Origin: Fagopyrum homotropicum
Lineage: Eukaryota; Streptophyta; Magnoliopsida; Caryophyllales; Polygonaceae
Assembly: GCA_033239125.1 (NCBI GenBank)
Contig: BSWB01000005.1
Coordinates: 137,946,494-138,010,493, forward strand
Length of the DNA stretch: 64,000 nt
Direction: 5' to 3'
The translations under genes and the position numbers were made by a program. Position 1 is the first letter of the stretch. The number at the start of each line of letters is the position of its first letter. The notes beneath the pieces were generated by a model that was not told where the DNA came from, ran no database searches, and was given only the letters and a program-made list of their open reading frames with translations. This document shows positions 1 through 10,834 of this stretch, piece after piece.

Positions 1-2
1 CT

Positions 3-1241
3 AAACTCAAATTACTCCTCCTTAAGTGGAATAAGGAGGAGTTTGGTCATATTAGAGTAAGGATAGATAACCTGATAAAAAGGACCGAAGAACTGCAAAC
101 TGAGATGGAGACTAAAAGGGATCAATCCCTTATCGACGAGAGCTATAGGCTTAAAGAGGAGATTGAATTAGCCCTAGCTCAAGAGGAGATGATATGGTTT
201 CAAAAATCAAGGGAAAATTGGATACTTGATGGAGATCGAAACACCAAATTTTTCCATGCCTCTACATTTATTAGAAGAAGGAGAAACCGAGTGGAAGTGA
301 TTAAGAAGACTAGTGGAACGTGGATATCGGATCCGATTGAGATTGAAGAGGAAGCCATTGAATTTTTTCAAACATTATACGCTCCCACAATCCCTGGTAC
401 AGGATCTACTAGGCCGTTTATGGCATGCTTCCCCTCGCTTAATGAGGCGGACCGATCAAGCATTGACCTCCCCTTGACAGAGGAAGAAATCCTAGCTGCA
501 GTCAAGACTATGGGAGCGTGGAAGGCACCCGGATTAGATGGTTTTCAACCCATATTTTACCATAAGTGTTGGGACACGGTTGGAAGCTCGTTAATTCAGA
601 CTGTCAAGCAATTTTGGCAAACACATACAATGCTTGATGGGATGAATGATACTCTCATTGTACTGATTCCGAAAGTAAAAGTGCCGGAGAGTATGTCTCA
701 ATTCCCCATTAGTCTATGCAATGTTGCATACAAAGTCATAACCAAAGTTATGGTTAGACGATTGCAAGAGATGGTAAAGGACATAGTTGACCCTACACAA
801 AGCAGTTTCATTCCCAGACGCTTGATTGAAAATAATGTGGTTATTGTACAAGAAGCAGTTGATTCACTTATGCGTAAGAAGTTGGGGAAACGTTGGATGA
901 TGATAAAGATTGATTTGGAGAAGGCATATGATAGGTTAAACTGGAATTTTATTGAAGACACTCTCGGCTCTTTGAACTTACCAGGAAGTTGGATTAGGAG
1001 AATTATGTCTTGTGTTGCATCTCCATCTATGCGTCTGTTATGGAATGGTGAGATGCTTAGAAGTTTTGCACCTACTAGAGGTATCAGACAAGGGGATCCC
1101 ATATCCCCTTATCTGTTCGTCCTTTGTCTTGAGCGCTTCAGCCATAGCATTCTGCACGCAGTGGAAAATGGCAGCTGGAAGCCGATAAAACTCTCCAGGG
1201 AGGGTCCAGCTCTCTCACATATCTTTTTTGCTGATGATATT
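3..1241 (+). pseudogene. LINE copy A ORF2, 5' segment (reverse transcriptase), cut by Athila
   Basis: Non-LTR retrotransposon ORF2 of the plant L1 type. The frame is open from base 3 and begins outside the window. It covers the linker after the endonuclease and most of the reverse transcriptase: the WKAPGLDGF block near 520-545, the IDLEKAYDRLNW block (catalytic Asp) near 910-945, RGIRQGDPISPYLF near 1077-1115, and the catalytic FADD at the very end (1228-1239). There the frame stops because a Ty3/gypsy element has inserted. The same protein continues at 12665. Against the second copy at 57300-58550 it lacks 3 bases near 705 and does not have that copy's frameshift near 57425. It is dead because of the insertion and of a stop further on. 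Confidence 0.93.
1237..1241. repeat. Athila target-site duplication, left copy (ATATT)
   Basis: The five bases ATATT directly before the LTR recur directly after the 3' LTR at 12660-12664. The uninterrupted LINE copy at 58540-58546 has this stretch once. This fixes the insertion point and both LTR ends. Confidence 0.93.
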
Positions 1242-1569
1242 TGATAACAAGATTTATGACTTAGGATTAGGTAATCATTTAGATAGATTTCTCACTCATT
1301 CATGCACGTTTTGGCATTGGTTCATGACGTCTTCGCTCAATTCATGCACATTTCTAGAAAAGACGTCTACACTACCTTTTATCGGTTTTGTAGGTAATTC
1401 GGGGATCTATTGGACGTTAATCGATACATTTGAGGGCCAAGCCTCATGATGGTACACATCCAAAGCCTTGGAGGAGCATAATTGGAGCAACAAAGGACAC
1501 AAGGACCACTATTGGTGCAAGCAATGGAGCAACTCATGGCTAGACGATCATAGCATGTTTCTGTTGAAG

Positions 1570-1626
1570 AAAATCGGACCAACTAGCAGCTAAATCGTCC
1601 GATTTTATCCACTGGGTCGATTTTTG
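1570..1626. repeat. Palindromic ATCGG cassette, LTR copy 1
   Basis: Contains AAAATCGGAC, then AAATCGTCCGATTT (palindrome with one off base), then GGTCGATTTTT, with 12-15 bp between boxes. The same three-box layout recurs six more times in this element. The counterpart in the 3' LTR is 11163-11218. Confidence 0.7.
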
Positions 1627-1687
1627 GGCCTTTGACAGCTTAAGTCACGTGTCCCACGATCTCTTGTCCGGCCTTGCTCTTGGTGGA

Positions 1688-1698
1688 GAATATAAGTG
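1688..1698 (+). promoter_or_regulatory. Possible TATA box in the LTR
   Basis: The stretch GAATATAAGTG lies 450 bp into the LTR, after a GC-richer stretch, and is unchanged in the 3' LTR. It is the best TATA-like candidate in the first third of the LTR. The transcription start itself cannot be seen. Confidence 0.3.
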
Positions 1699-2160
1699 GT
1701 CCTGCAGGTTGTTGCTGGGGATCTCTCCTCTTCCACACTCTCATTCACAGCTCACCAATTTGGGGAAAAAGATTGGAGGAGAAGAAAAACTCTCAAGGAT
1801 TGAAGGAAGAAGAAAGACACCATTCTAGGAGTGATAGTGAGGTTTTGAGTGATTTTAGAGTCTTGGATTGAAGAACTATTGCAAGGGTTGTTAGGAACGT
1901 TTGGATCTTCATTTTAGAGTTTGTAAGTCTTGCTACAACTTAGATTCAATTGAGATTTATTGATTTGCTTGCTTATCTTTCATTATCCATCTATGAACAC
2001 CATGTATGCTTGTTTGATGATTTTGGATCTTGATATGCATATTATTGGCTAGTTTATTGTGATTCTGGAGTGATGGATTGATGGTTATGGCTTGGGTGAT
2101 GATAGGATGGACTTATATGTTAGTTTAGGATGAATTGATTGAACCAAACCTTAACCAGAG

Positions 2161-2222
2161 AGGAAAATCGACCTGTTCTACAGGTAAATCGGCCGATTTC
2201 CCTATGATCCACCCGATTTCCT
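2161..2222. repeat. Palindromic ATCGG cassette, LTR copy 2
   Basis: Contains GGAAAATCGACC, then AAATCGGCCGATTT, a perfect 14-bp palindrome, then ACCCGATTTCC. The counterpart in the 3' LTR is 11754-11816. Confidence 0.7.
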
Positions 2223-3071
2223 TCTCTGTTGCTCTTTGAATGATGAATCTGTATGATTGGGGTGTTAGGTTGTTAAATCCTAGTGTTTATTAAGCCTAAT
2301 TTAGCTTAGGATTACCTAATGCTATCAACCTAAGTGAAGGAAGAGATCTACCCGATGATTTCCGATCTTAGATACCTTAGAAGATGAATTCTAGGTAGTA
2401 GTGAGCCTCATAAGCCGCTATTGGATCGAGTGTGCTAGGATTATTGCTTGAGATTTCCCTATTCCGAGACTTACCCGGTAAGGAGAGGGTTACCCCTTAA
2501 GTAGTATCTAGTTTGTGTGGAATTCCTTATTCTAACCCCTTGAGACCTACCCGGTAATAGGAGTTTGATGCGGGATTAGTGAAGTGAGAGACCTACCCGG
2601 TAATTGCTTCCATTAGTGAAACATTCTTTCCCCAACACCGCAGCTTGTCCTTAGAATCCTTAGAACCTTGAGTCCAATGCCATAACCGGAAATCTTGACC
2701 TCTAGAATCTACTTTTCTCTCTTGATCATATACTTGTGCTTTGTGTTACTTGTTCATTTGCTAGCTTGAGTTGTTAGTTGTTTTATTATCTTGCTTGACT
2801 TGTGATCTTTGTTTGATCACCACAAAAACCAACAAAAACATTGTGTTTTTTCCATTTTCTTTGTTTCTCATCTTATCTTAGTCTAGATTCACACTATCTT
2901 TGATCATTATTTGACTCGATTTCACCTTAGTCTTTGTGTTCGACCTCGGAATACTTTCCTTTCTACAAAACGACCCGTACACTGCGGGTTCGCTAGGAGT
3001 TAGGAGAAATATAACGAGTAAAAATTTAAAACCTATTGCGCATCACACATATCCTGAGCGTAACAAGTTTT

Positions 3072-3090
3072 TGGCGCCGTTGCCGGGGAC
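3072..3090 (+). other. Primer binding site, tRNA-Asp
   Basis: TGGCGCCGTTGCCGGGGA is complementary to the 3' end of plant tRNA-Asp(GUC), 18 bases, and lies 6 bases after the 5' LTR. This primer is usual for Athila-type elements. Confidence 0.92.
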
Positions 3091-3205
3091 TAGGTCTAGA
3101 TTGAGTCATTTTGTGATTGTTTATAGTGTAGATCTTTCTTGTTGCTTTTGATCTCTCTTTGGTGTGTGTCTTTGCTTTTCAGGACATCTCTCACTCTTTA
3201 GGTGT

Positions 3206-5250
3206 ATGCGAAGATCTCGTGGCAAGGATTTAGCTCCATTCGATCCCGAACCGGAGAAAACCTTTAGATCTAGATCCAAGAGCATTAAGAAGGGAAAAGA
3301 GATGGCCGGAAGAGACCTCCAAGCTGAATTGGATGAAGCCTTAGAGCAAATAAGACTAAGAGATGAGCTCTTGGAGGAAGGAAGGAGACTTGCCAATGAG
3401 AGGCAAGAAGCAACTAGGAGGGAGATTGATGAGATTAGGCAAGCCCTTGTACAAGGAGAGCTTAATCGTCAACAACCTCCACCTCCTCCACCACCGGTGG
3501 TACAACCGCAGCCGGCGGTTAATGATAGGGTTGTGCCCATTGCCATTGAAGAGCCACAAACCCTAGGGAGACGTATGGATCCGGCACAAAGAGCACACCG
3601 TCCGGGTGTGAACTTAGGAGATCCCGCAACCCACAACTATGAGCTCCGCCCTCAAGTTCTACAAATGATCCGGCATAATCAATTTGGAGGGATGGAAGGA
3701 GAGTCTCCTCACCAACACTTGATGAACTATGAGATTTTGATGGAGACTCTTAGACCGCCAAGATTGGAGAGCAACAACCATAAGCTTAGGGCTTTTTCCT
3801 TCTCTCTTAAGGATAAAGCCTTGGCTTGGTATCAATCCATTCCACAAGGGCGAGTTAGTACTTGGGAGGAGATGACAACTGAGTTTTTGACTAAGTTCTT
3901 CCCACCTTCCAAGACTACCGAGTTAAGAGGGAAGATCAATGCCTTCGTGATGAAGGATAGAGAGAGTTTGTTCAAGTCTTGGGAGAGATTCAAAGACCTT
4001 ATCCTAGATTGTCCACACCATGGCATACCGAAAATTGAGCTATTGGAGATCTACTTCAAAGGACTTGATGAAGATAGCCAATTCAAGCTTCAATCTCTTT
4101 CCGGTGGAACTTTCATGGAGAAGAATGTAGATGATGCTTGGGAGTTTGTAGAGAAACAAGCTCTAGTGATTGAGAAATACTCCCATAGGAAGAGTGAAGG
4201 GAGAAAGGCGGGAGCGTATGAGGTGAGTGAAGTCACCATGAGCAATTTCAAGCTTGACGCCATCAACAATGAGTTGAAGTCCTTGAGGGAGTTGTGTGCT
4301 ACAACTTTGAAGAACCAAGCAACTCCTCAAGTGCTTCCACAAGCTAATCTATCTTCCAAGGAGGAGGATGTGAATTACATGGGAAGGGGCAATTACAACA
4401 ACTATCAAGGCCCAAGGAACTTCAACAACAACCGGCAATTCAACAATTACCGGCCCAACCATAACCATCCCGGGTTTTCCTATTCTAACCCGGATGGAGC
4501 CTTGAACCCTCCCGCTTCCACAAGCACGACTCCACCACCAAAAGCTTCACAAGAACCTCCACCCGGATTTACTCAACCTCCAAAAGATAGGACCGAAATG
4601 ATGTTTGAGCAATTGCTAGGAAGGTTGAGTGGTCTTGAGAGCACGGTGACTTCAATTTCTAAGGCTCAAAAGGTTTTGGAAGCACAAGTGTTCCAAAAGG
4701 CGGGTGAAGCACATAGAGATCCGGGAAAGCTTCCCGGGAGAACCGAAGAAAACCCAAGAGGCCAAGTGTTGGCTATTACAACAAGAAGTGGGTTAAGCAT
4801 GAAGGATCCTTTGCCCAAGGAGAATGCTAAAGGGAAGCAAGTGGTGAATGAAGAAGAGACTTTGCAAAGAGATGGAGGCAAGAGCAAGGATGTAGAGCCA
4901 ACCTATGTGGCACCGCCTCCATACAAGCCACCACTACCGTTCCCTCAATCACGAGCAAGAGCTCGCTTGGACAATCACTTTGGTAAATTCCTTGAACTCA
5001 TGTCTAAATTACATATTAACATTCCGTTCATGGATGCTATTTTAGGAATGCCGGCATATGGCAAGTTCTTGAAGGAAATACTCTCCAACAAAAGGAAGTT
5101 GGAGGAGTATGGGGAGATAAGGATGACTAAGAGATCCTCGGAGTTGATTCAAACGATGAAGGAGGAGATGCCTCCTAAGCTAAGGGATCCGGGATCATTT
5201 TGTGTGCCAATCGGAGTAGGAGAAGTGAAATATGACGCCCTATGTGATCT
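3206..5250 (+). pseudogene. gag: Athila-type gag (capsid) part of the gag-pol reading frame
   Basis: Structural polyprotein region of the retrotransposon. The ATG at 3206 (MRRSRGKDLAPFDPE) is chosen over the in-frame ATG at 3164 because the conserved Athila N-terminus begins there. Residues about 30-80 are a charged coiled-coil-like stretch, followed by a proline run. Residues about 155-315 form the Retrotrans_gag fold (LKDKALAWYQSIPQ, FLTKFFPPSKT, FKDLILDCPHHG). An Asn/Gln/Pro-rich part follows near 4380-4600. I see no CCHC zinc knuckle. The frame was once continuous with protease, but an extra G in the G run near 5250 shifts it, and the ORF then runs on out of frame to 5593. Confidence 0.88.
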
Positions 5251-6503
5251 TGGGGGCAAGTGTAAGCATCATCCCGCTTGCACTTTGCAACAAGGTTGGG
5301 CTAGGAGAGCCAAAGCCGGTCAAGATGACCCTTTACATGGCGGACCGCTCGATCACTCATCCGGTTGGAATCTTGGAAGACATTCCGGTGCAACTAGTGA
5401 AGTTCTATGTGCCCATAGACTTTGTTGTTTTGGACATCCCGGCGGACTATCCGGTTCCTATCATCTTGGGGAGACCTTTTCTAGCTACTTCCGGATGTCT
5501 AGTAGATTGCAAGAATGGGACTCTCTCCTTCAACATTGGAGAAGAGAACATCAAGTTCAAGCTATCCACAATGATGAAAGGGCCAACCCTTGATGAAGAC
5601 GTATTCAACATAGTTGAAGAAGAGGAGTCTAGAGAGGTTGTGAGCTCAATCTTGCTCAAGGATCCACTTGAGAGGGTTCTTAGCTCAAGCTTGATGGAGG
5701 AAGGAGTTGAGGAGAGTAGCAATGAAGTAATCAAGGCCTTGAATGCATTGGACGAGCTACCAAGTGTTGGATTTGAAGTGCTAGAAGAAGAGGAAAACAG
5801 ACAGAAAAATCGGACTGGAGGGCAGAAATCGGCCGATTTTTGTCCTTGTGCTGAAATTTTAGCCAGTTTTGCAAAAACAGAAACTCAGATCGACCCACTA
5901 CCAGAAAAATCGTCCGATTTTTCCTCCTGGGCCGATTTTCCTGAGTCTTTTCAGCATCAACCACTTGAGTGTGAGCAATCATCAAGGGACTTCAAGGAGG
6001 CTTCCATGGCTTTGCAATCATCTCAACCTACATTGTATGGATCATCTCCAACCGAAAAAGGTCCTCCTCAACTTGATCTTAAACCTCTTCCCTCTCATTT
6101 AAAGTATGCTTTCCTTGGTTCAAATTCTACTTACCCGGTAATTGTGAATGCATCTTTGAATGATGATGAACTTGATAAATTGTTGAATGAATTGAAACTG
6201 CATAGAAAGGCAATAGGATACACCATTGATGACCTTGTTGGCATAAAACCTTCTTTGTGCATGCATAAGATAATGATGGAAGATAATCATAAACCCTCTA
6301 TTGAACATCAAAGAAGGTTAAATCCTATAATGAAAGAGGTAGTTAAGAAGGAGATCATAAAGTTGCTAGATGCGGGAATTATCTACCCTATCTCGGATAG
6401 TAAGTGGGTTAGTCCCGTTCATGTAGTTCCTAAGAAGGGTGGGATGACCGTAGTGACCAACGAGAACAATGAACTAATCCCAACTAGGACGGTTACGGGA
6501 TGA
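5232..6503 (+). pseudogene. Athila-type aspartic protease and linker region
   Basis: The protease active site reads LGASVSIIPL just after 5250; its catalytic Asp codon lies before the single-base shift, so neither frame alone has the full D-x-G motif. PVPIILGRPFLAT follows at about 5450-5485, the conserved second protease motif. Next is an acidic linker (about 5590-6000) that holds two in-frame palindromic cassettes (5804-5942), then the start of the RT region (SDSKWVSPVHVVPKKGG near 6390-6440). The ORF ends at a TGA at 6501-6503 where family members have a Trp codon before RMCIDYRKLN, so the stop looks like a point mutation. Inference: the element needed one continuous gag-pol frame and has two breaks. 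Confidence 0.85.
5804..5942. repeat. Two palindromic ATCGG cassettes inside the pol linker
   Basis: Cassette one (5804-5842) has AAAAATCGGAC and the perfect palindrome AAATCGGCCGATTT. Cassette two (5886-5942) has AGATCGACC, AAATCGTCCGATTT and GGGCCGATTTTCC. They are the same units as in the LTRs, here in coding sequence that translates to acidic, Ser-rich peptide (KSADF, KSSDF and WADF). Confidence 0.7.
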
Positions 6504-6506
6504 AGG

Positions 6507-8984
6507 ATGTGTATTGACTATAGGAAGTTGAACATGGCCTCTAGGAAAGATCACTTTCCCCTTCCCTTTATTGACCAAATGCTAGAGAGGTTAGCTCAAC
6601 ATTCTCATTTTTGCTACCTAGATGGCTATAGTGGATTCTTCCAAATCCCTATCCACCCCGATGACCAAGAGAAAACAACCTTTACATGTTCATGGGGAAC
6701 TTTTGCATATAGGAGAATGCCATTTGGGTTGTGTAATGCACCCGCCACCTTCCAAAGGTGTATGATGGCTATCTTTTCGGAATACATTGAAAATATTATG
6801 GAAGTGTTCATGGATGATTTCTCTGTTTATGGTTCTTCCTTTGATGATTGCTTGGCTAACTTGTCATTAGTATTGCAAAGATGTGAGGAGACAAATCTTG
6901 TCTTGAATTGGGAAAAATGCCACTTCATGGTAAGTGAAGGTATTGTGTTAGGACACTTGGTGTCTAACCGTGGCATTGAGGTTGATAGGGCCAAGATTGA
7001 GACGATAGAGAAGTTGCCACCACCTACCTCGGTGAAAGGGGTAAGGAGTTTCTTAGGGCATGCCGGTTTTTACCGGAGGTTTATTCAAGACTTCTCTAAA
7101 ATTTCTAAGCCCCTTACTAACCTACTAATGAAGGATGTTGAATTTGTTTTCTCCAAAGATTGCCTTGAGGCTTTTTGTAGGTTGAAGAACGCCTTGATCT
7201 CCGCACCTATAATGCAACCTCCGGATTGGAGTTTACCGTTTGAGATCATGTGTGATGCAAGCGATGTAGCCGTTGGGGCTGTTTTGGGGCAAAGGAAAGA
7301 TGGGCGCACTCATGCCATTTATTATGCTAGCAAGACGCTAGATGATGCCCAACTTAACTATGCTACCACCGAGAAAGAGTTGCTAGCGGTGGTGTATGCT
7401 TTTGAGAAGTTCCGCTCATATCTTGTTGGAGCGAAGGTCATAGTTTATATGGATCATGCTGCGATCCGTTACCTCCTTACCAAGAAGGATGCAAAGCCTA
7501 GGTTGATTCGGTGGATCCTTCTTCTTCAAGAGTTTGACTTGGAAATCCGGAACAAGAAGGGATCCGAGAACTCCGTGGCGGATCACCTTAGTAGACTCCC
7601 ACCATTGGAGCTTGAAAGAGAGGACATCCCGATTGATGACTCATTCCGGGATGAGCAATTGCAAATGGTGGAGGAATGCTTGTTCCAAGTGTCTAGAGGA
7701 AGCGAGCCATGGTTTGCCGATATTGTGAACTACCTAGTGTGTGAGGAGGTGCCTCCCGGTTTGACATATGCCCAAAGAAAGAAGTTCTTCAAAGATGTGA
7801 GGCATTACTATTGGAGCGAGCCACTTTTGTTCAAAAGAGGGCCGGATGGAATGTTTAGGAGATGCATACCGGAGGATGAGGTGGAGAGTGTGATCCGCCA
7901 TTGTCACTCCTTGCCATGTGGAGGGCATGCTAGCGCACACAAGACATGTGCGAAGGTGCTACAATCGGGTTTCTTTTGGCCAAGTTTGTTCAAGAATGTG
8001 CAAAGCTTTGTGGTAGCTTGTGATGCTTGCCAAAGGACGGGCAACATCTCAAGAAGAAATGAGATGCCCTTGAACAACATACAAGAGGTAGAGATATTTG
8101 ATGTGTGGGGTGTGGACTTCATGGGGCCATTCCCTTCTTCATGTGGCAACCTCTACATCCTATTGGCGGTTGACTATGTTTCGAGATGGGTGGAGGCAAT
8201 CGCCTCTCCTACAAATGACGCCAAGGTTGTGGTGCGGTTCTTCAACCGAGTGATCTTTCCTAGGTTTGGAACACCTAGGGTGATCATAAGCGATGGAGGG
8301 AAGCACTTCACCAATAGGAACTTTGGAGCACTTTTGGCTAAGTATGGGGTGACCCATAAGGTGGCAACACCTTACCATCCTCAAACTAGTGGCCAAATGG
8401 AGATCTCCAACCGGGAGATAAAGGGAATATTTGAGAAGACGGTCTCTAGAACGAGAAAGGATTGGGCTATGAAGCTCGATGATGCCTTGTGGGCATATAG
8501 GACCGCTTTCAAGACACCAATTGGCACCACTCCTTACAAGTTGGTCTATGGCAAGTCTTGCCACCTCCCGGTAGAGATGGAGCATAGAGCTTATTGGGCC
8601 ATTAAGTGGCTATATTTTGACCTCAAGGAGGCGGGAGAGAAGAGGCTGCTTGACATAAACGCTCTTGAAGAGATCCGGTTGGATGCTTATGAGAATGCCC
8701 GGATCTACAAGGAGAGAACCAAAAGGTGGCATGACAAGCGCCTCATCCCGAAGGAGTTGAGTGAAGGCGACTTGGTGCTTCTCTTCAACTCGAGGCTGCG
8801 GCTTTTCCCCGGAAAGCTCAAATCAAGATGGACCGGGCCATATATGGTGAAGAAGATCTTTCCACATGGAGCGGTAGAGATAGGAGGAGATCATTGTGGT
8901 GACTTCAAGGTGAATGGGCACCGTTTAAAGAAGTACATCCCGGAAGCCCCGGTGGAAGTGATTGCCCCACTTCACCTTGATTGA
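6507..8984 (+). CDS. pol: Athila-type pol: reverse transcriptase, RNase H, integrase
   Basis: 825 codons without interruption. RT begins in its second block (MCIDYRKLNM) with the active-site FMDD at residues 101-104 and FGLCNAPATFQ near 73-83. RNase H follows at about 248-330 (MCDASDVAVGAVL, TEKELLAVVYA, YMDHAAIRYLL). Integrase has an HHCC zinc finger (HCHSLPCGGHASAHKT to CDACQ, about 464-510) and a D-D-35-E core: Asp in WGVDFMGP, Asp in IISDGGKHF, and Glu 37 positions later in SGQMEISNREIK. The C-terminus has no chromodomain, as expected for Athila. It was made as part of a polyprotein, so the ATG at 6507 is not a natural start: it follows the TGA at 6501 that separates it from gag-protease. 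Confidence 0.93.
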   Translation: MCIDYRKLNMASRKDHFPLPFIDQMLERLAQHSHFCYLDGYSGFFQIPIHPDDQEKTTFTCSWGTFAYRRMPFGLCNAPATFQRCMMAIFSEYIENIMEVFMDDFSVYGSSFDDCLANLSLVLQRCEETNLVLNWEKCHFMVSEGIVLGHLVSNRGIEVDRAKIETIEKLPPPTSVKGVRSFLGHAGFYRRFIQDFSKISKPLTNLLMKDVEFVFSKDCLEAFCRLKNALISAPIMQPPDWSLPFEIMCDASDVAVGAVLGQRKDGRTHAIYYASKTLDDAQLNYATTEKELLAVVYAFEKFRSYLVGAKVIVYMDHAAIRYLLTKKDAKPRLIRWILLLQEFDLEIRNKKGSENSVADHLSRLPPLELEREDIPIDDSFRDEQLQMVEECLFQVSRGSEPWFADIVNYLVCEEVPPGLTYAQRKKFFKDVRHYYWSEPLLFKRGPDGMFRRCIPEDEVESVIRHCHSLPCGGHASAHKTCAKVLQSGFFWPSLFKNVQSFVVACDACQRTGNISRRNEMPLNNIQEVEIFDVWGVDFMGPFPSSCGNLYILLAVDYVSRWVEAIASPTNDAKVVVRFFNRVIFPRFGTPRVIISDGGKHFTNRNFGALLAKYGVTHKVATPYHPQTSGQMEISNREIKGIFEKTVSRTRKDWAMKLDDALWAYRTAFKTPIGTTPYKLVYGKSCHLPVEMEHRAYWAIKWLYFDLKEAGEKRLLDINALEEIRLDAYENARIYKERTKRWHDKRLIPKELSEGDLVLLFNSRLRLFPGKLKSRWTGPYMVKKIFPHGAVEIGGDHCGDFKVNGHRLKKYIPEAPVEVIAPLHLD

Positions 8985-9241
8985 AACGCTCCTGAATTTG
9001 GTCAAGCTAATGACCTTAAAGAAGCGCTTAATGGGAGGCAACCCATTGGTACATGTTTTTCCCTTTCTTTTTTTTGCTTTTGTTTGATCTCACTCTTGGT
9101 GTGCTTTGTTTTTCTTTTGTGTTTTTGGGTGCTAGATCTTGTTGATTGTCATGTGTGATGAGATGTTGGAGGTCATGTGAAAACCTCATGGAACTGCTGA
9201 AGGTACAAGATCCGAGCACGTGGGTGAGGAAGAAAGCACCT

Positions 9242-9305
9242 AGGAAAATCGGACTAATCTTCACAGAAATCGGCCGATTTCCTGGGTGATGGTCCGATTT
9301 TTCCT
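9242..9305. repeat. Palindromic ATCGG cassette, 3' noncoding copy
   Basis: The clearest three-box form: GGAAAATCGGAC, then AAATCGGCCGATTT, then GGTCCGATTTTTCC, with 13-14 bp between boxes, making the whole unit nearly symmetric. Confidence 0.7.
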
Positions 9306-10810
9306 CTGTAAAGGAAAGTGATGATCTCCAATCAAGCATGGGTGGAGCGGACGTGGAACTTGGACGGCTTGCGGTGCCAAGCGCGGGTTCCAACACCGTA
9401 ACGAACATCAAGAGCTCTCTACCATCCTTGATCGATCATCCACCATCATCATTCAATGTGAACCGAAATACCAAAGCATCACCAATTTTACATTGTGAGG
9501 ACTCTCTTTCACTTCTTTATTTAGTTTACACATTAGGGACAATGTGTTTCTAAGTATGGGGTGGGGTTTTCATGATCACTTGCATGATTAGCATCTAGGA
9601 TAGTTTAATTTTGTCACATGTTTCATTATGTCTTGCATTGTACATACATATTTCGAAAAATTCAAAAAAAAAATTCAGAAAATTTTAAAAAAATTTTTAG
9701 TGCTTCTAAGGCTTGGATATGACCCTAATGATGAATCTTGTCTTGTGGATTGGCCATAGATGGCCCTATGTGTTAAATTGATGAATGTATATGTGGACTT
9801 GAAGTACTTCTCTTGAATCCCATGAATGAATTGTGATCATGATGTTTGCCTAGAATGGATTGAGTATGGAAGGTCGAAATTGCATGCTAGTTCTTGCACA
9901 TCAATTAGGAGTGATTAAGGCAATTCATCTTCCTCTACTTCTCATCTTGATCATGTTGCTTGAGCACCTCAATTGAGATAAATTTGACCTCTTTTGACCC
10001 ATCCGGGAATAGGAGCATGTTAGTGTGTTGATGTGTGTGAAAAGCAAGTGTGGGGTGAAGTTGTTGATGAAAGGAATGTCATGAATGAAGTGCTGAAATT
10101 GTTGCGAAAGTGTAGCCAAAAATATAGGTTTGGGGACGTTGAATTAAATGACAAGTAACTCGGTACACTTCACATAATCGGGTGTTGGTGCCTTGCCAAA
10201 GTCAAATAAACCAATAGTCCTAACGAGCTTTGGTATGTGTGCCCGGTGTGGATGCACCTCGAAAAATAGAAAAAGCCCGAGGACGGCTAATCACCAAGGT
10301 TTCGGCTTTTGTACACCAATGCCATTGTCTCAAAAACAAAAATTAAAAATAAAAAAATAAAAAAAAAGAAAGAAAAGAAAGTGAAGAAAAATATACACTT
10401 GAGGGAAGTTGATAAGAAATGCGAAGTTGTGGTTGTTTAGTTCCTTTCCCGGACTAGCATCACATAGCCTAGAAAATTCCCACCTAATCACAACGTTTCT
10501 TGGCTTTCTATTTTACAAGTCCTTTTGACCTACTTGCATGTGTGTAAGGCTAAGCGATTTAGATTGGACATACTCATGATCATCTTGACTTCTTCATCTT
10601 TACATTTCATTGCATGCTATCAAGTTAAGTGCAATTGTCTTTCCATGCATTCATTTATTTGATGCATAATTGCTTGTCCATTGCCATGAAACATGACTAT
10701 GAAGGTGATCCAATATTAGAAGCACAACTCCAAAAAGATTTTGCCATTTTTTTGCATACATAAATCATGTCATCTCTTAGTCTATAGTTGGGAATTTGCT
10801 CGGGGACGAG

Positions 10811-10834
10811 CAAACCTTAAGTATGGGGTATTTT
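10811..10834 (+). other. Polypurine tract region of Athila
   Basis: The stretch with GGGGACGAGCAAA and then AAGTATGGGGTA directly before the 3' LTR is the expected place for plus-strand priming and resembles the tract of other Athila elements. Confidence 0.65.

Larger units (their letters stand above)
1242..3065 (+). repeat. 5' LTR of Athila-type element
   Basis: 1824 bp, from TGATAACAAG to GAGCGTAACA, repeated almost exactly at 10835-12659. It carries two copies of a palindromic ATCGG/CCGAT cassette (1570-1626 and 2161-2222) and several ACCCGGTAA repeats between 2465 and 2605. No long ORF of its own is credible. Confidence 0.95.
8985..10834 (+). other. Athila 3' noncoding region (no env)
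   Basis: 1.85 kb between the pol stop and the 3' LTR. No plus-strand ORF above about 70 codons looks real, so the env-like gene of some Athila relatives is absent or lost. It holds one palindromic cassette (9242-9305), A-rich runs at 9655-9705 and 10330-10390, and two copies of TAAGTATGGGGT, one at 9552 and one at the polypurine tract. Confidence 0.8.

Noticed and set aside
698..1102. Minus-strand ORF of 134 codons (and 57899-58408, 169 codons)
   Set aside because: Exact antisense of conserved RT blocks; no motif of its own, and it exists only because the sense strand is coding.
8160..8585. Minus-strand ORF of 141 codons in Athila
   Set aside because: Antisense of the integrase core; no recognisable domain.
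9028..9411. Minus-strand ORF of 127 codons behind Athila pol as possible env or antisense gene
   Set aside because: No signal peptide or membrane segment and no family resemblance; Athila env would lie on the plus strand.
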